Shown: positions 1 through 13,616 of the stretch, piece after piece
Layout of the letters: each line of letters opens with the position of its first letter
How positions within the stretch are numbered: the stretch's first letter is position 1
Source of the DNA: Reticulitermes speratus
Taxonomy: Eukaryota > Arthropoda > Insecta > Blattodea > Rhinotermitidae
Assembly: GCA_021186555.1 (NCBI GenBank)
Contig: JAJKFL010000007.1
Span: 29,293,177-29,357,176, forward strand
DNA: 64,000 nucleotides
Direction: 5' to 3'
Made by a program: the position numbers and the translations under genes
Notes under the pieces: model-generated
What the model saw: only the letters and a program-made list of their open reading frames with translations
What the model was told of the DNA's origin: nothing
The model's database searches: none

Positions 1-930
1 TTTTAAGTGAACATTATTTTGGTCAAGATGTTATATAGCAATTTAGTTTAGATGTATAATTGGTGTCAAATACACTGACAATCCATACATTTCAATATAA
101 AGTAAGATAGACTTTGACCAATACACATTTGAAAAGCTCAGTAACACTGAATTCTGGTCTTCCATAGCAAAATAATAATTTACAATAAGAAATCAGAACT
201 ACAGTCACAAAGAAATTATGGGCTGATTAATTTTGTGGAATACTCAATACCATTCAGTTTGGAATCTTTTCTTCACATTTACAATCTAAAAATGCATGAT
301 TTAAATATATGGAACAATAATTTTATCTATTGTTTGGCATGTCTGCATTCCTTCATAGCATCTATTAAAAATGACTGTCCACCCATCTGTATGAATGTAC
401 AAACCCAAGTACCACTGAATGGATTTTAACACAACTTAATTTCAATTTCAACTTATATCAGACAATATAAATGATAACTTCATATGAAGACTTCTTTTTC
501 CAGCATGTTAAGCAATTCAGGAAGAACTGGTGCCTTTGCTCAGATATGGGTAAAACCTCATACTGACAATTCCTATCACAGTCAACTATGGCACCACTCC
601 TAGGACGCAGGAAAAACCCCAACTACCTGACATGTCTGATTTCCTAATCTAATACATAGACTATTTGGTGACCATATGAGATGATGGTGAAAAGGGATAC
701 AAAGCAAAAATGCCAAAACTATACTGTTATGCATATGTTTCCTCACTTGTTTTATATGTGCATAAAACCTGATCTCCCACTCTAAGAGAACACAACAAAC
801 ACTGCAAACAATATTTGACGAGAGGAAGAAAGTGAAAAGAGGCTGGAAAAAATTTCAAGAGCAGCTTTATAATTCATACTTTTCATGAAATACAAAGTAT
901 TAAGGTGCTCAAATCATAGATATGGGTATA
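1..930. other. AT-rich intergenic DNA, nothing recognised
   Basis: No convincing coding exon, RNA gene or repeat with a family signature. The only open frame (235-429) is short and of low complexity. Confidence 0.5.
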
Positions 931-969
931 GCATGTGGAATTCATGGGATGAAAAATGTGCACAAAATA

Positions 970-1165
970 TTTTTGGAAACCTAAAGGAAAGAGGCCACTT
1001 AAGGATAATGTTAAAATGGACCACAAGAACACTGGGGCTGTGGAAATTGGATGGATTCATCTGGCTCAGGACAGAATTTGGTGGTGGTCTCTACAGACCA
1101 CAGTAAGCAAAGTCTGGGTTCCATAAAGAGCCTGGGACTTTTTGCCTAGCTGAGTATCAGATTAT
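970..1165 (+). repeat. RTE-like LINE, degenerate 3' end
   Basis: Contains the decayed end of a LINE polyprotein: KERGHLRIMLKW followed by LDGFIWLRTEFGGGL. It matches the family pattern RRRWEDNIKMDL...WIHLAQDRDQWR...VMNLRVP that recurs at seven other plus-strand sites in this window. Truncated at its 5' end and mutated. Confidence 0.6.
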
Positions 1166-2327
1166 GAAGAAAATTAGAATAGAATGACTTTGTAGAATAA
1201 GATAACAGAATATTTTGGCCCTTCTTAGAATAAATTTTACTTGCAAGGTCAAACCTTTATGTGAGTCAGATTTGTGTTTAATAACCCAAAATTGCGTTCA
1301 CTAAAATTCATAGTGTATCATATACATTCATATCCTATACATAAGTTAACCTCCTCTACCTAAAAACCACAGTTACATTTGGATGATGAATGAAATATTT
1401 TACAGTACAGTCGTAGAATTTGAATCAAGGGGGAAGACATGTCTTCTGGGATCATGGTGTTCAGGAAATGAAACTAGTCAATGTAGAACACATAAAACGC
1501 AGTATGCCTAACAATACAGATCCTAAGACAAGATTACACTCCCCACACCATAATGCTCTCTATATAATTTTTATATCTAAACAGTTAACTGTCCATCATC
1601 GCACACACCGACACACACTAACATGTGGTCCAAACACAGAAAATGTAGACAAAGATAATATGATAAACACCTCATTCAGCAGTACAATACAACAATGAAA
1701 ACAACTGTTATATATAACCACACAGATCCACCATTACATCCCGAGATGTTCCAAACGTTTTATATTGAAGTACTGGTAGAAAATGTCACACCCCACAAAA
1801 TATCGGTCGTCCATGTTGGTTAGCAATCAATTATGTAAATGTTCCAACATAGTACTCAGACCACTTTTAACACGTGTAGTAACTAAAATACAAAAGTTTA
1901 AATAAACACATATATGAACAAAGCCTAAAAGGGTTTACTAACATTTATCCCTCAACACCGCAACAAAGTCCAACCATCTATATAATTAAATTCATTTTCC
2001 AGCAAATTACTTAACCTTAGATGAACACGGTCAAACGTCTGTAACAAAATGAAAACGTTGATACGTATAAACTGACAGAAAATGTGGTTAAGCAATACAA
2101 ATTCCACTTTCAAGATACACAAAACAATGAACCATAACTAAGCGCCGAGAAATCCCACCATCTTGGATGGTCACCTAAAAAAAGCACGGATTAGATCTAC
2201 CCAATGATTACAGACTACTTTCCCATGCCTACGAATTATTTTAGGGAGATTGAGGATCCTGCAGAGAAACCTGCAGGAAAATGATAAGCTGTCATACAAA
2301 CATGTACGTACACAAAAAGCAGAAACA

Positions 2328-2340
2328 TATATATATATAT
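2328..2340. repeat. short (TA)n microsatellite
   Basis: A short run of alternating T and A in otherwise unremarkable AT-rich DNA. Confidence 0.8.
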
Positions 2341-2614
2341 ATAAAAACATATCAAAGGAATAGTATAAACATAACAATGACATGAAGAAAACTAAATAGT
2401 GAAGTATGTGTAATACATATACATGAATTTTAGATATTAAAGTTTTAATCATAAGAATTAAAGAAACAAGGAACATGGATTTTAGCAATAGCAAACTTAA
2501 CCACATAATACCACAAACGCTACTGACTGTAAATCATTAGTTTCTTTTGAACTAGGGAACTGCTGCAGATGAACAAAACAGATCTGGACCATATCTGGCT
2601 AAAATGATTTAGAA

Positions 2615-4283
2615 GCAAAACAATCCTATTATAATAATTTACTTTCCACCTCTAATAATAAAATCTCGGCTACATGGAAAATTACAAAAACTATTACAGA
2701 TAGGACTAACTTAAATGATGGTATAACAATTTGTGTTAATGGCAACTTAACTGACAATCCTCAATTTATCTCGGAATCTTTCAACAGTTATTTTTTATCT
2801 GTAGCAGACAAACTTGTAAATAAAATACAGAGCCTACGGGACTCTAACAGTAATTTTTCTCCCATCACATATTTATCAAATGCTTTCAAAAAACCATTTC
2901 CACAGATTAAATTTAACTATGCAAGTAGATATGAAATTGAAAAAATTATTAAACCCTGATCTCAAGAAGGCTTTTGACTGTGTGGATCATGTCATACTGT
3001 TGTCTAAACTGAAAGTTTTGGAATTAACGGCTCCATGTACTCTTTAATGCAATCACATTTAACAGGAAGGTATCAGCGAGTTATATAAACTCTAGAATCT
3101 CAAACTAGGATACATATTGCAACTGGGGAGTAAATTCTAAGGGTGTCCCTCAGGGATCCATCCTCGGACCCTTGCTTTTTTTAAATTTATATCAACGATC
3201 TACTGAGTACTTTCGTCAATAATTCTATACCCATTCTCTTTGCTGACAATACCAGTGTACTTATAACAGTCCCTAGACCGGAAGATCTTGAAAAAAGTGT
3301 AATTGAGTCCTTTAAACAATTACTCAGATGGTTTAACAGTAATTTATTATCATTAAACCTCAGAAAAACTCATTTCATTCACTTTAAAACTAGAAATGCA
3401 CACCTTTTGGATATCCAAATAGGATACCACAATTTAATTACTAATATCAACCATACAAAATATTTATTTTGGAACACCCATCTCGACCACCTAACTACTA
3501 AATTAAGTAGGGCTTGTTATGCTATAAGGACCATTAAACCTTTTATGTCAGTCAACACTTAAATTATGGTATATCACGCCTATTTTCATTCATTAATGAG
3601 GTATGGCTTAATTTTCTGGGGAAACTTTTCATACTCTATTAATATTTTCCGCCTTCAAAAGAAGGCTATAAGAATTATCACTGGCATTAGTAATAGAGAT
3701 TCATGTAGAGATTATTTAAAAAAACTCAAAATACTACTCCTTCAATCACAATACTTATTATCTATACTATTGTTTGTAGCCAATAACATTCACCTATTCA
3801 AGATTAATTAATATAATTATATATTGTTTGTAGCCAGTAACATTCACCTATTCAAGAGTAACTCTGAAGTCCACATCAGTAATACTACATCTTCATCTGC
3901 CATCTCCTAGGTTAACAACATATCAGAAGGGAACCTTTTATATGGGAATTAGATGTTTTCATAACCTTCCATTCGAAATAAAGACACTTGTCAATGTCAA
4001 ATTATATAAAATAGCCTTAAAAATTTTTCTCTATCTCCATTCATTCTATTCATTACAGGAATATTTCGACCTAAAACATTATAAGTGAATTCTACATTTT
4101 ATTATATCCAGTCTTGTATAAAATCAATGCAATGTTTTTATTTCATCATATTTATTATATTTGTTGTTCTTTTTATAACTTCTTTTATTTAATATTTCAT
4201 GTGACCAATTCTATTCTTTTGTTTCTTTGTAAACTCGGATTTATGGAATGTGAATAAATGATGATGATGATGATGATGATTAT
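2615..4283 (+). mobile_element. decayed CR1/Jockey-type LINE fragment (family A)
   Basis: Reverse-transcriptase remains read in pieces on the plus strand: SESFNSYFLSVADKL (near 2780), DLKKAFDCVDHVILLSKL (near 2958), GVPQGSILGPLLF (near 3147), then INDLLSTFVNNSIPILFADN. The intact open piece 3566-3811 holds YGLIFWGN and LQKKAIRIITG. The C-terminus is LHSFYSLQEYFDLKHYK-stop at about 4088. It ends in an (ATG)n tail at 4257-4280, a typical LINE 3' terminus. Several frameshifts, an apparent internal deletion near 2955, and FADN instead of the catalytic FADD mean it is dead. Confidence 0.88.
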
Positions 4284-4384
4284 GAAAGGAGTCTCATTCC
4301 CTAAAGTCTGACAGCAAGTAACCTGACCTAATGAAAAACAGAGCTTAACACAGCAGACAGTGAACAGCACAATAGCAGGAGGGT

Positions 4385-4520
4385 GACGGAAACCAACTCA
4401 TCAGCCATGTGCTCCCATCCTGATCCACCAGAACCAGTCACGAAAGGCTGAAACAATAATATTAAAATGGGTGAGCACAAAAGGTCAAAATCCTGAACAT
4501 GGAGGTTCATGAACCTTGAC
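4385..4520. repeat. dispersed repeat R1, copy 1
   Basis: Shares a patchwork of identical words with 6670-6800, including GAACCAGTCA, AAAATGG and a final GAGGTxCA...TTGA. No coding content or tRNA-like promoter recognised. It may be part of a SINE that is too decayed to classify. Confidence 0.5.
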
Positions 4521-5280
4521 AAAATAACTCACGTTTTTCTTACCATTACAGATGGAAATTGGTTGGGATGCCATCTGGCTTCTTTTGCAGCAAACATGAA
4601 ACCAGCAAATTACATTTTCTGTACCCTTTTCAGCACTGTTTACCAGGCAAAGCACTTCACACTGAGTATTTGGCTGACTTGCTTTAACCAACGTAAGTTA
4701 CGTTACGTTATCATGTGACCTTAGAAGAACATCCTGAACAAGGAGTACACACTCTGGTATGAATTTTATAAAATAACCCCATTCATTGCTTGTAACAGAA
4801 ATACTTTACACATAAAAATATGGAGTTAAAATTCACTTTAATAGCTACTGATTATTATAACTATTTTTTAAAACAACATGAATATGTTTTTCTATTTTAA
4901 TATCGCAGACAAATCATATTCTTTTATAACAGAACAAGGACTCACTGAAGTGTAAACATGATAACATATAATATTTGTTCCAGCAGTAACAATTCAGGTT
5001 ACTGCAATAAATTAGACTCTCTTCTTCTGTGCGTGTGGTAGTGACACCAAGAAAAGTTTCATCTCCCTGGTATTCATGGTAGCCTTTGTGGGACTGTCAA
5101 TTGCTCATTTCCCTCATACTTGTATTCAATCACATTTCAAATAGGCATGCTGATGCTTCAAAGTTAAAATCAAATGAATTCGTACTTTCTCTCCATTACA
5201 GTAAAGTTAAGTATTAATATGACAATTTTTATTCAAAAAGCCCAGTGTGAACCTCCTTCTGTCATTATATTATAATATAC

Positions 5281-5319
5281 TTTATTTGTAGAAAAAGCAC
5301 AAAATTACAGAACTTTATT
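5281..5319 (-). promoter_or_regulatory. candidate poly(A) signals for last exon B
   Basis: Two AATAAA hexamers on the minus strand (5281-5286 and 5314-5319), some 560-600 bases after the exon B stop. The 3' UTR would then cover roughly 5260-5880. No protein-like sequence is seen in this stretch. Confidence 0.35.
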
Positions 5320-5880
5320 CCGTTTCATTAAAGGATACGAAAATAATTCCAGTCACATATATTTCTCATACTTAATTTTACATAATAATATCGTACTGAC
5401 TATAGGAGGTTGTACAACAATGGATGAAAAATGACATGATGGATTTTGAGGTGGAAAGGGTTTGGAAGATGCCGTGGCCTATTTTACAGTAAAAAGAGGC
5501 AGGGCTCCACTGAATATGGTCTCATATTCATATTAATAACCTGTTCGATTAAAATAAATTATACACATAGGGCGGAATGAAATGTATTGCTGTCTGTGTA
5601 TAAACTGTACATAACAAGAAGGCAATGTTTACTTGGAAGTACTAGATACTGTTACAGGTATATATACACAGTTATGAGGTCCGTCTCTTGCTTAGCCCTG
5701 TAACACTAGAACTGTTTTGCTGTTCCTGTAACTTTCAGCACACACCCTAACTTTTGCCATTATCCGCCTTTCATAAACAATGACAGCAGAGATACAAAAA
5801 TTTTAAGTGATCAGCTCTGCTAACTGTAGCTTGTTCACATCAATCTGTTCCTTTTTCATCATCTACTATAATGGTTTCAC

Positions 5881-6098
5881 TCATGTTATATTATTATTGG
5901 ATTCAGCAAGTCCACTGCCAGCTCCTTCCTCATCATCTGCAGACTGCTGGCTTGTCTCAGTCACCTCGCCCATCAGTGTTCGGTATTTTTTGGCAATGGA
6001 GTCCCAGTCAGTAACATTCTCAATACGATTCATGCTGACACTGAAACTAAGTTGAGAGCCTAATGGACTCAGGTGGACCACGCTAAGAGCTTTTGAGT
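5881..6098 (-). CDS. nompC: nompC alternative last exon B (distal, long acidic tail)
   Basis: Encodes [20 protein letters not shown], then [20 protein letters not shown] and an extension [20 protein letters not shown] through SNNNIT before a TGA stop. Acceptor TGTTTTCAG, with the same phase as exon A. The extension is acidic and serine-rich and has no counterpart in exon A. As I recall it, the fly tail is also long and acidic after the shared motif, so B probably represents the ancestral end. Confidence 0.93.
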
Positions 6099-9000
6099 CT
6101 GAAAACAGAAATATCTTAAGTTACTATCTATATTCAAATAATTCTTTTGTATTACTGTGAAGATAGTAAGTTATGTTATATTGCATATTTTAACCCACTG
6201 TGGACAAATCATAATAGTTAATACGGTTAAGGTAACAGGAATCGGCAGTTTCCAGCATGTAAATTCTGAGGAAAAAAAGGTAATGAGCACTTTACATCCA
6301 ATCTGATAACTCATACAGCTTGCATCATCAATTGCTTCTCTCTTGCCATACAATCCTGCACAGATCTGTGGCCAATCGCATGGTATTTATATAGCAGAGC
6401 CTTGATGTTTGTAATTAAACGGGACGAACAAAATACTCACAAACATCAGAACTCATATGCAACGCAAAATGCATGTTTGGTCCCAATAACTTGTGAAATA
6501 CCAGCAATAAAAATATAAAACAAACTCTCAAAAAAACATAAAAGCATGGAAGTTTGTTTGTAATAAAATACAAACACTTTTTTGGAAGCATAAAATAAAC
6601 TGATTGAAGGAGAATCTGATTCCATAAAGGCATAAAAGCAATCAACATGTCATGGACCTGCACCATGGTAGGAGAGTGGGAGACGCAGACTTGCCAGCCA
6701 CATAGTGTCATCCCAATTCACTGGAACCAGTCATGAATGTTACTAAAATGGCTGATCATGAAAAGCTGAAATATTGAATACTGAGGTCCACAAAATTTGA
6801 GACTACTATATTTATTTCAATAAAAGCTGAATAAACATTACAGCATTTTGAAATGGAAGCAAAGGCACTGTGGCTGTGTAAATTCAAAGGATAATTTCAG
6901 CTATGTGCATGGACAATTCTCAGCAGAATCTGAACATCAGCCAGCAACAAAAATGAAGAACTCGCAAGCCACTTTGATTTTGAAGACTACGATAAAAGTT
7001 GGGCTGTTATGTTAGCCCGATATGAATAGTTGAATTAAAAAAGAGGAGTATGTTATATGCTGTCTGCACAACATGGCATGAACCAATATGCTATTTGAAA
7101 GACTGTTACTTGTGTCTTATAAAAATTTGGAGTTTTTCATAAAACAGTAACGTTAAAATCGAACATCACAATGTCCTGTATGTACTGTTGTCAGTGCCAA
7201 ACATAAAAGATTTGTCTGATATATATTCATCATATGGCATATTTTAAGCTTACTGAGCGTGCCTGTCAAGCCATTATCAGTCTGCCTGTAAAGAGACTAT
7301 CTAGTCAGTCAGACATGTGCATCACATTTTAAACCTTTCACAGACAGGTACTATTTCTGACTTTGAAAGGGATTGTTGCTGTTATTTATTAGGCTGAAGT
7401 GACAGTACAAAGATATGAAATTCAAGGCCATTCTATATTTTTGCACCATAAGCAATGAATTCAACAATCACAGATATCTTTCATGCTCCTATTAAACATA
7501 TCTGCGTGCAAAACTAAAATCCGACAGAAGAAACCCAGATTTATACAGGAAGGATTAAAATCGGTAATAAAAGGTACGTGTTCATATTATATTATTTCTG
7601 TTACAACCTAACAGACTTATAAGGCACAGGACACAATGGCATAACACAGAACTGAAATAGATAACTAAACCAAACAGGAATACTCACAGAATGTGCACTG
7701 AAAATTCAGTGCAAATATCTGATAAATTTCCAACTCTTGTTACGGTTTCCACAGACAACCCTTCTACTGATTTTTATGTGACAGCCCTTGAAGCAGTGGC
7801 ATAGCTAGGTTTTTTGACACCCGTCTCAAGCAATAACAATGGCCGCCCCAGACAGAATTACGAACATTAAAAATCCATAATCATTTATTGAATTCCCATT
7901 TATTTGTCTCAATAACTTAAAATTATTTGAGCACAGAAAATCTTTTTCTTCTTTTATTTGAAATACTCATTTGGCTGCCCCTTGGACTCCGCTACCTGGG
8001 GTGGCCACACCACTCACCCCATCCTAGCTATGTCCCTGCCCTGAAGGACACTTTATTAATAATAATGTAGAGATACCTTTTCTGGCAAAGATTAACAATG
8101 TAGTACTTACTAAAACACTGCTGTTGATTGGTGCCATATTCTGACCTACTAAAACTAACTGAGACTAGTAATGACATTTTCTTTCCATGGTAGAAACATC
8201 TACAGGTAGTTGGTACCAACATGACCTGAATTTCATATGTACATGACAAAAAGGGAATATCACAAGTGGTTAAAGTTGGCACTCGCTACTTGTACTGACT
8301 CTGGAATATGATGCTATGTCAACTGGTAAACAGCTACTGACATTTCAAAAGAGCTTACTACCTCCATCTTTAGACAGCTGACCCTGTATATGGAGGCAGC
8401 AAGCTCCTATGATAAGTCAGTAACTATCTGCCAACTGATATGTGATAGCATCCCAGCAGATCTGAATCTAAATCAACATTGTTGTGAGAACAGATCTTAC
8501 AACCGTCAACTTTTTGATCAGACTCTACCCCATGAGTTACTTATATAAAATCTACTGTAATACCTTTCTAGACAAAACATATTCCATAGCAGTTATTTTT
8601 GTGAAGGATAAGATCATTTCTGTGTTAAACTAGTACACAATAACCATCATCATTTACAAGTTACAATTCCTACAGTGCATTTCAGACACAATCCATCCAT
8701 CTTCATGTGGAGGTCACTCAATGCCAGTGAAGTGTTACACGCCTCAATGTATACAACAGTTCCAAAACCACAGACACCTCTAAATTCTAGTTGACATGAT
8801 TCACATATGTATAGCTAATATGGTATATTTATCAAAACACGTTTGGTAACATGATGTAATTTTGTGACAATATGGCATCCAGTATACATTAGACCCCCAC
8901 ATACAATTATTTAAAAAAAGTAACATAATGATGTTCAAGAAATTTTCTGAGAAAGTTAAAGGAATGATATTAAAAGCAGCACAAAAAATTAAAAAAAAAA

Positions 9001-12000
9001 AAATACAATATCGTCCATGAACATGGTGTATCTTCTGTGTTTGGAAGACTGCATATCAGATATATAGCGATGTGTAATTATGATTGTTATGCAAGTTACT
9101 ATTATACGGTGAACAAACACCTGCTGATGTACACACAGTGTCCACCATGAAATGAGAGACTTAAATCATTTTTGTGACTTCCTGTTGGCTTCTTAACTTC
9201 ATACTGAAAGAGGCAAACTGCAGTTAACCTACTTCAAAGCAGAGAAATGCTGGGTATTTTTTTGTGCTCCATGTGATATTTTATTAGCTGTTGACGGCAA
9301 AGACAGCAGCAAGATAAGATGCATGGAAACAGAAGAGGCTAGAATAATAAATGCAGCAAAGGTTAGCACAAAAGACAAGAAAATGTTATTGAGAATAATA
9401 AGTGACAAGAGAGAATGATTCTGCCAATAATAGAAGTAGCAGTGAAAGAAGAAAAAGAGCTGAAGACAAAGGTGAAGAAGAATATTGTGCTTCTGAAAAA
9501 GACAGATTGAGAAGAAGAGAGCATAAAGAAGAACATTCAATTGCTGCCATGATAGGTCAGATGCAAGAAGTAGTGAGGAGAAACTGAGGCATCATCCCAC
9601 CATTCTTTAAGTGTGTCTGAAGACAATCACTAGAAACCTCAGTCATAGTCTCCCCTCAATGTCCGATACTTCTTTGAAGTGGCCTCCCAGTCGGCCGCAT
9701 TCTCAATGCGAGTCACACTGCTGCTGAAACTGAGTTGCGAGCCTAGAGGACTCAGGCGAACCACACTAAGAGTCATAGGGTCTGTGGACAGAAATATTTT
9801 ACATTATTTCCCTCTCTTTCTTCTTAACTTCAGTGTGATGACCAACACATTTCTGTAATGTGAACATTCAGTTATAAGATTATATCTACAATGCGTTCAG
9901 TTATTTACACTTTCAAGTCAGGCACAACAACAGAGTTCAAATGCTCACAAAAAATTATTGCACCCAGTGTAATTTTATGAAAGTCTTCCACTAAATAAAA
10001 ATACCATTAAATTGCAAAATTGTTTAGTGGGTCCCTTATCATCACAGCATGGCACATCCTCAGGCTAAGATAAGGAAGACAACTTCCAGGTACTGACCTC
10101 CACCTTGGAGATTAGGGGTGGCACTAACAATATTTCACCTGGGGAGTTGAAAAGAAAGAAAGAGAGAGAGAAAAAAGAAAGAGACCAAGAAGAAGAAGAA
10201 GATCAAGTTGAAGTTACAGAACATCATACTGGGCCTCGGACTTTGATGGAGTAGGATATAATGGCAGCCATTTGAGAACACAGTAAAGAACCTTTGGATT
10301 CCATGAAGTTAGTCCTTGTAAAAACAAACTGATATGCCATATACAGCAATTCTAAAGTTCAGTGACAGTTCGTGGGACTTTCTTATGGTAGGACTGGGAC
10401 TAGGTTTATTATATAATTAATCAGAAGATCTTAACTTAATTTTCCATGTTATTTATTTTTAAGGTAAGGTTAATCTCAGTCTTCTCGGTGACAGCAAACT
10501 GCGAAAAATTGATTCCCTCATACTTCACACTGTTCTTGTTCATCTTATCTTAAAATTGCAACTACTAAAATTAAAGCATTCACAAATATGGCTCTGAAAA
10601 CAGCTAGGTAAAAATGGTTACCAAATGTCAGAATCTGAAACTTTAGAAAAGGTAAAGAGATATATGAAGTCCTCCTTGAAACCCTGTCTGCGCTGCACTG
10701 ACTGCAGCCTGACCACTGACCTAGCTTGCCGTCTCTCTCACCACTCATCCTAGCTGTGCTGAAGCCAGCACGCAACATCTCGGTAGGGCACAGCCAGCTT
10801 GCTTTTCTGCTCCCAGCAGTGCTTAAGAGTCTGTCACAAGTATTTGAATTTAAAATGATTTAATTCATATTTTTCATATTTTTAAAGAATGTACGTATCT
10901 TCCTAATGAAAACGTTTATTCAGACACTTAGTTTAATTTTTCTAAAAATTTCTGGGAGGATGGCAGCCCTGCAGCCCTTATGGACGACCTGTTTCTGCTA
11001 AAACTTGCTGTTAACCTGTTGTCACATACACTTTTAAATTTCTCATGGTAGATCTTAATTTGGACAGCAAATGATTGAGCCTGAACATCCCAAAGTACAC
11101 ACAAATTCTAGCTGCAATAATTATATTATTATTAAGTGGTAATAAAATACAAGCCATTCAAAACTAATTTGTCTAATGAAACTTGATATAAACCCATTAT
11201 AACGAGAAAAGAACACTTATGAAACCTCTTTAAGCTCTTCTCCATATAGAAAGTTAAAGTAAATTTATCCCTGTAGCAACACACCACATTATGAAACATT
11301 TAGGCGATGGAGGTAAAGGTTCATGCATTCTAGACCTAGAAATAGATTAAAGTAAGCCATCAGCTTTACTCTGCAGCATCCTTGCCACATCAGGATAAAG
11401 AAAGGTCCTCATAAACCGGACTGTTGGGTTGACAGAGCTATTCTAGATGTGACTGAAAATACATAGTTAATACTTAACTGCCTATGCCAACCCAGTCAGT
11501 TTTCACGTACTTACAAAATGCCTATCAGGGTTTTGTTTCAGAAATTCTTAGTGTATGCTGGGAAGGATTAATGACATTTCAGCTAGTAATGTTAAAAGGG
11601 GACTGATATAAAGCACTGTAGTGTATTTCTATTAGTTCCTGAGGACTGAAGCCGACAGTAATTTTGCCTTAAATGTTTGCGTATGTCGAGAGTGGGTCCT
11701 TAAAACAAAGTCATGCCTTTGTCATAGGAACATCTGACAGCCTGGAAACATGACAAATTTTGTTACATATTCTGTTACAGAAAAGTAACAAAGCAAATTA
11801 TCTTATGGTTACAACACAGAAAAAAAATACTGCTATGTTGCGTGAGGCTAAATATACGATTTGCTGTCCATTATTCCTCTGCCCACAAATAAGAGTGAAA
11901 ACGTTGGACGCGAGACAGAATAAGAAGTTTAAAATCATTTGTACTAGTGAAAAATGCAGTGAACAAAATAAGAGAGGATGTAGAAGAACACAGTGGTGAA

Positions 12001-13567
12001 CAGAAAGAAGTAGAAGATATAGAACAAAAGTTTTGTAATAAATAAACAGGAAAAAAAAAACTTTGAAATGTACAGTGTTAGGTATTTTAATTTACCTGTA
12101 TGTCATCATATAAGCTGTATTATTTTGCTTCAAGTGTAAAATTTGTTTGCTTTGAAAAACTATATGATAGTGCTAAGGATGTACACAATATTCCACCATC
12201 TAGTTATAAGGCTCTCATATGTAAAAGTGGAAGGATTAGACTGAAGGTGACAACATTTTAAATTCAAACCAAACGTGTATTTCTATCTCACAGTGAAGAT
12301 CAGGCACATTTCAGTCTAGTGTTGTTTTTACTGAAAATACAAAACAAGACAAATGTCTCCACATTGAAAATCTTGGCAGAGAGAGTCAGAGAAAGAGAGA
12401 GAAATAAGTAGAAACACTAAGAGTGGATTTATTAGTGCCTTTATATGTTGTACCAAACTTTATGAAAATTATGTGACACACTATTCAGAAACATCTGTAC
12501 TAAACTACAGCATGCAAGTCCTGAAATAAAAAGCCACATATTAAACCATCAGATTACATTAGTTACATGAAAAAAATAATTATTATTTTATACTTGAAAT
12601 TTAAAACAAAATCTTTTTCATAATTTATACTTATTTACCTTATGCAACTCATACTTTAATAGAATGGAATACACTTTTATAAATGCTTAAAAACAAATTT
12701 AATATTTATATTATTTTATATTTTACTCTGATACTTTATGTTTTATGATTAAATTTCCTCACCTGATTCTGGCTGTTTTCTGTACTTTTCTGCTCCCTCC
12801 CCAACTGTGATGAAAGATTAGAGCATTTTTTAAATGTGTTTGTTTACTGACAGTATAAAAATTTACATTGAAAATATTTTAAATATGGTCAATTTATAAG
12901 TCTCAGAAGTGTGTTAATGTAGTGGGAATGTGCACACAATTTAAACTCTCCATAACCTTATAAACATCCACACCTAAAGCTGTTGTGAATAAACCCAAAG
13001 CTCCTACCTTATCTGAAACTGACTCTGTGTCATATCCCATGTCACATTTTAAGCATTATACAAAAAAATTATGAACATTTTAGGATATTACATACCAGAA
13101 ACAAAAAATAAAATTTTCAAATCAATTTGTATCATACCAAGACTTTTAGCTGCAGTCGACTGTAGGTTCATAACCCAACATTCACTCAAAATAATTTATG
13201 CGAATAACAGAAACCATTCTTATACATTGCTGTTTTTGGTTGCAGTATATTATATCTCTAGTTTATCATACACCAAAAACTTTGAAATCTTCGGTTGTAA
13301 GGGTACGTGCTGTCTCTTAGTGAATCAACCATAAATCCCATGCTGGCTCAGACCAATGCACAGTCATGTGAGAGGATTGTGATGCATCATGAACGAACAT
13401 GAAATAAAATACAGCAATGAACAGATATTTACATAAGATACTCATTTACAGCAGAAGTTGTGGAGGATTATATCAAAGAAAGTTTGCTAGAAAATTTTTC
13501 TAGAATATAGCGCCTTCCAAGTAACAACTGACTGAACAGTAGCGAGTTTCATGCAGCAGGATCAGTG

Positions 13568-13616
<49 letters not shown>

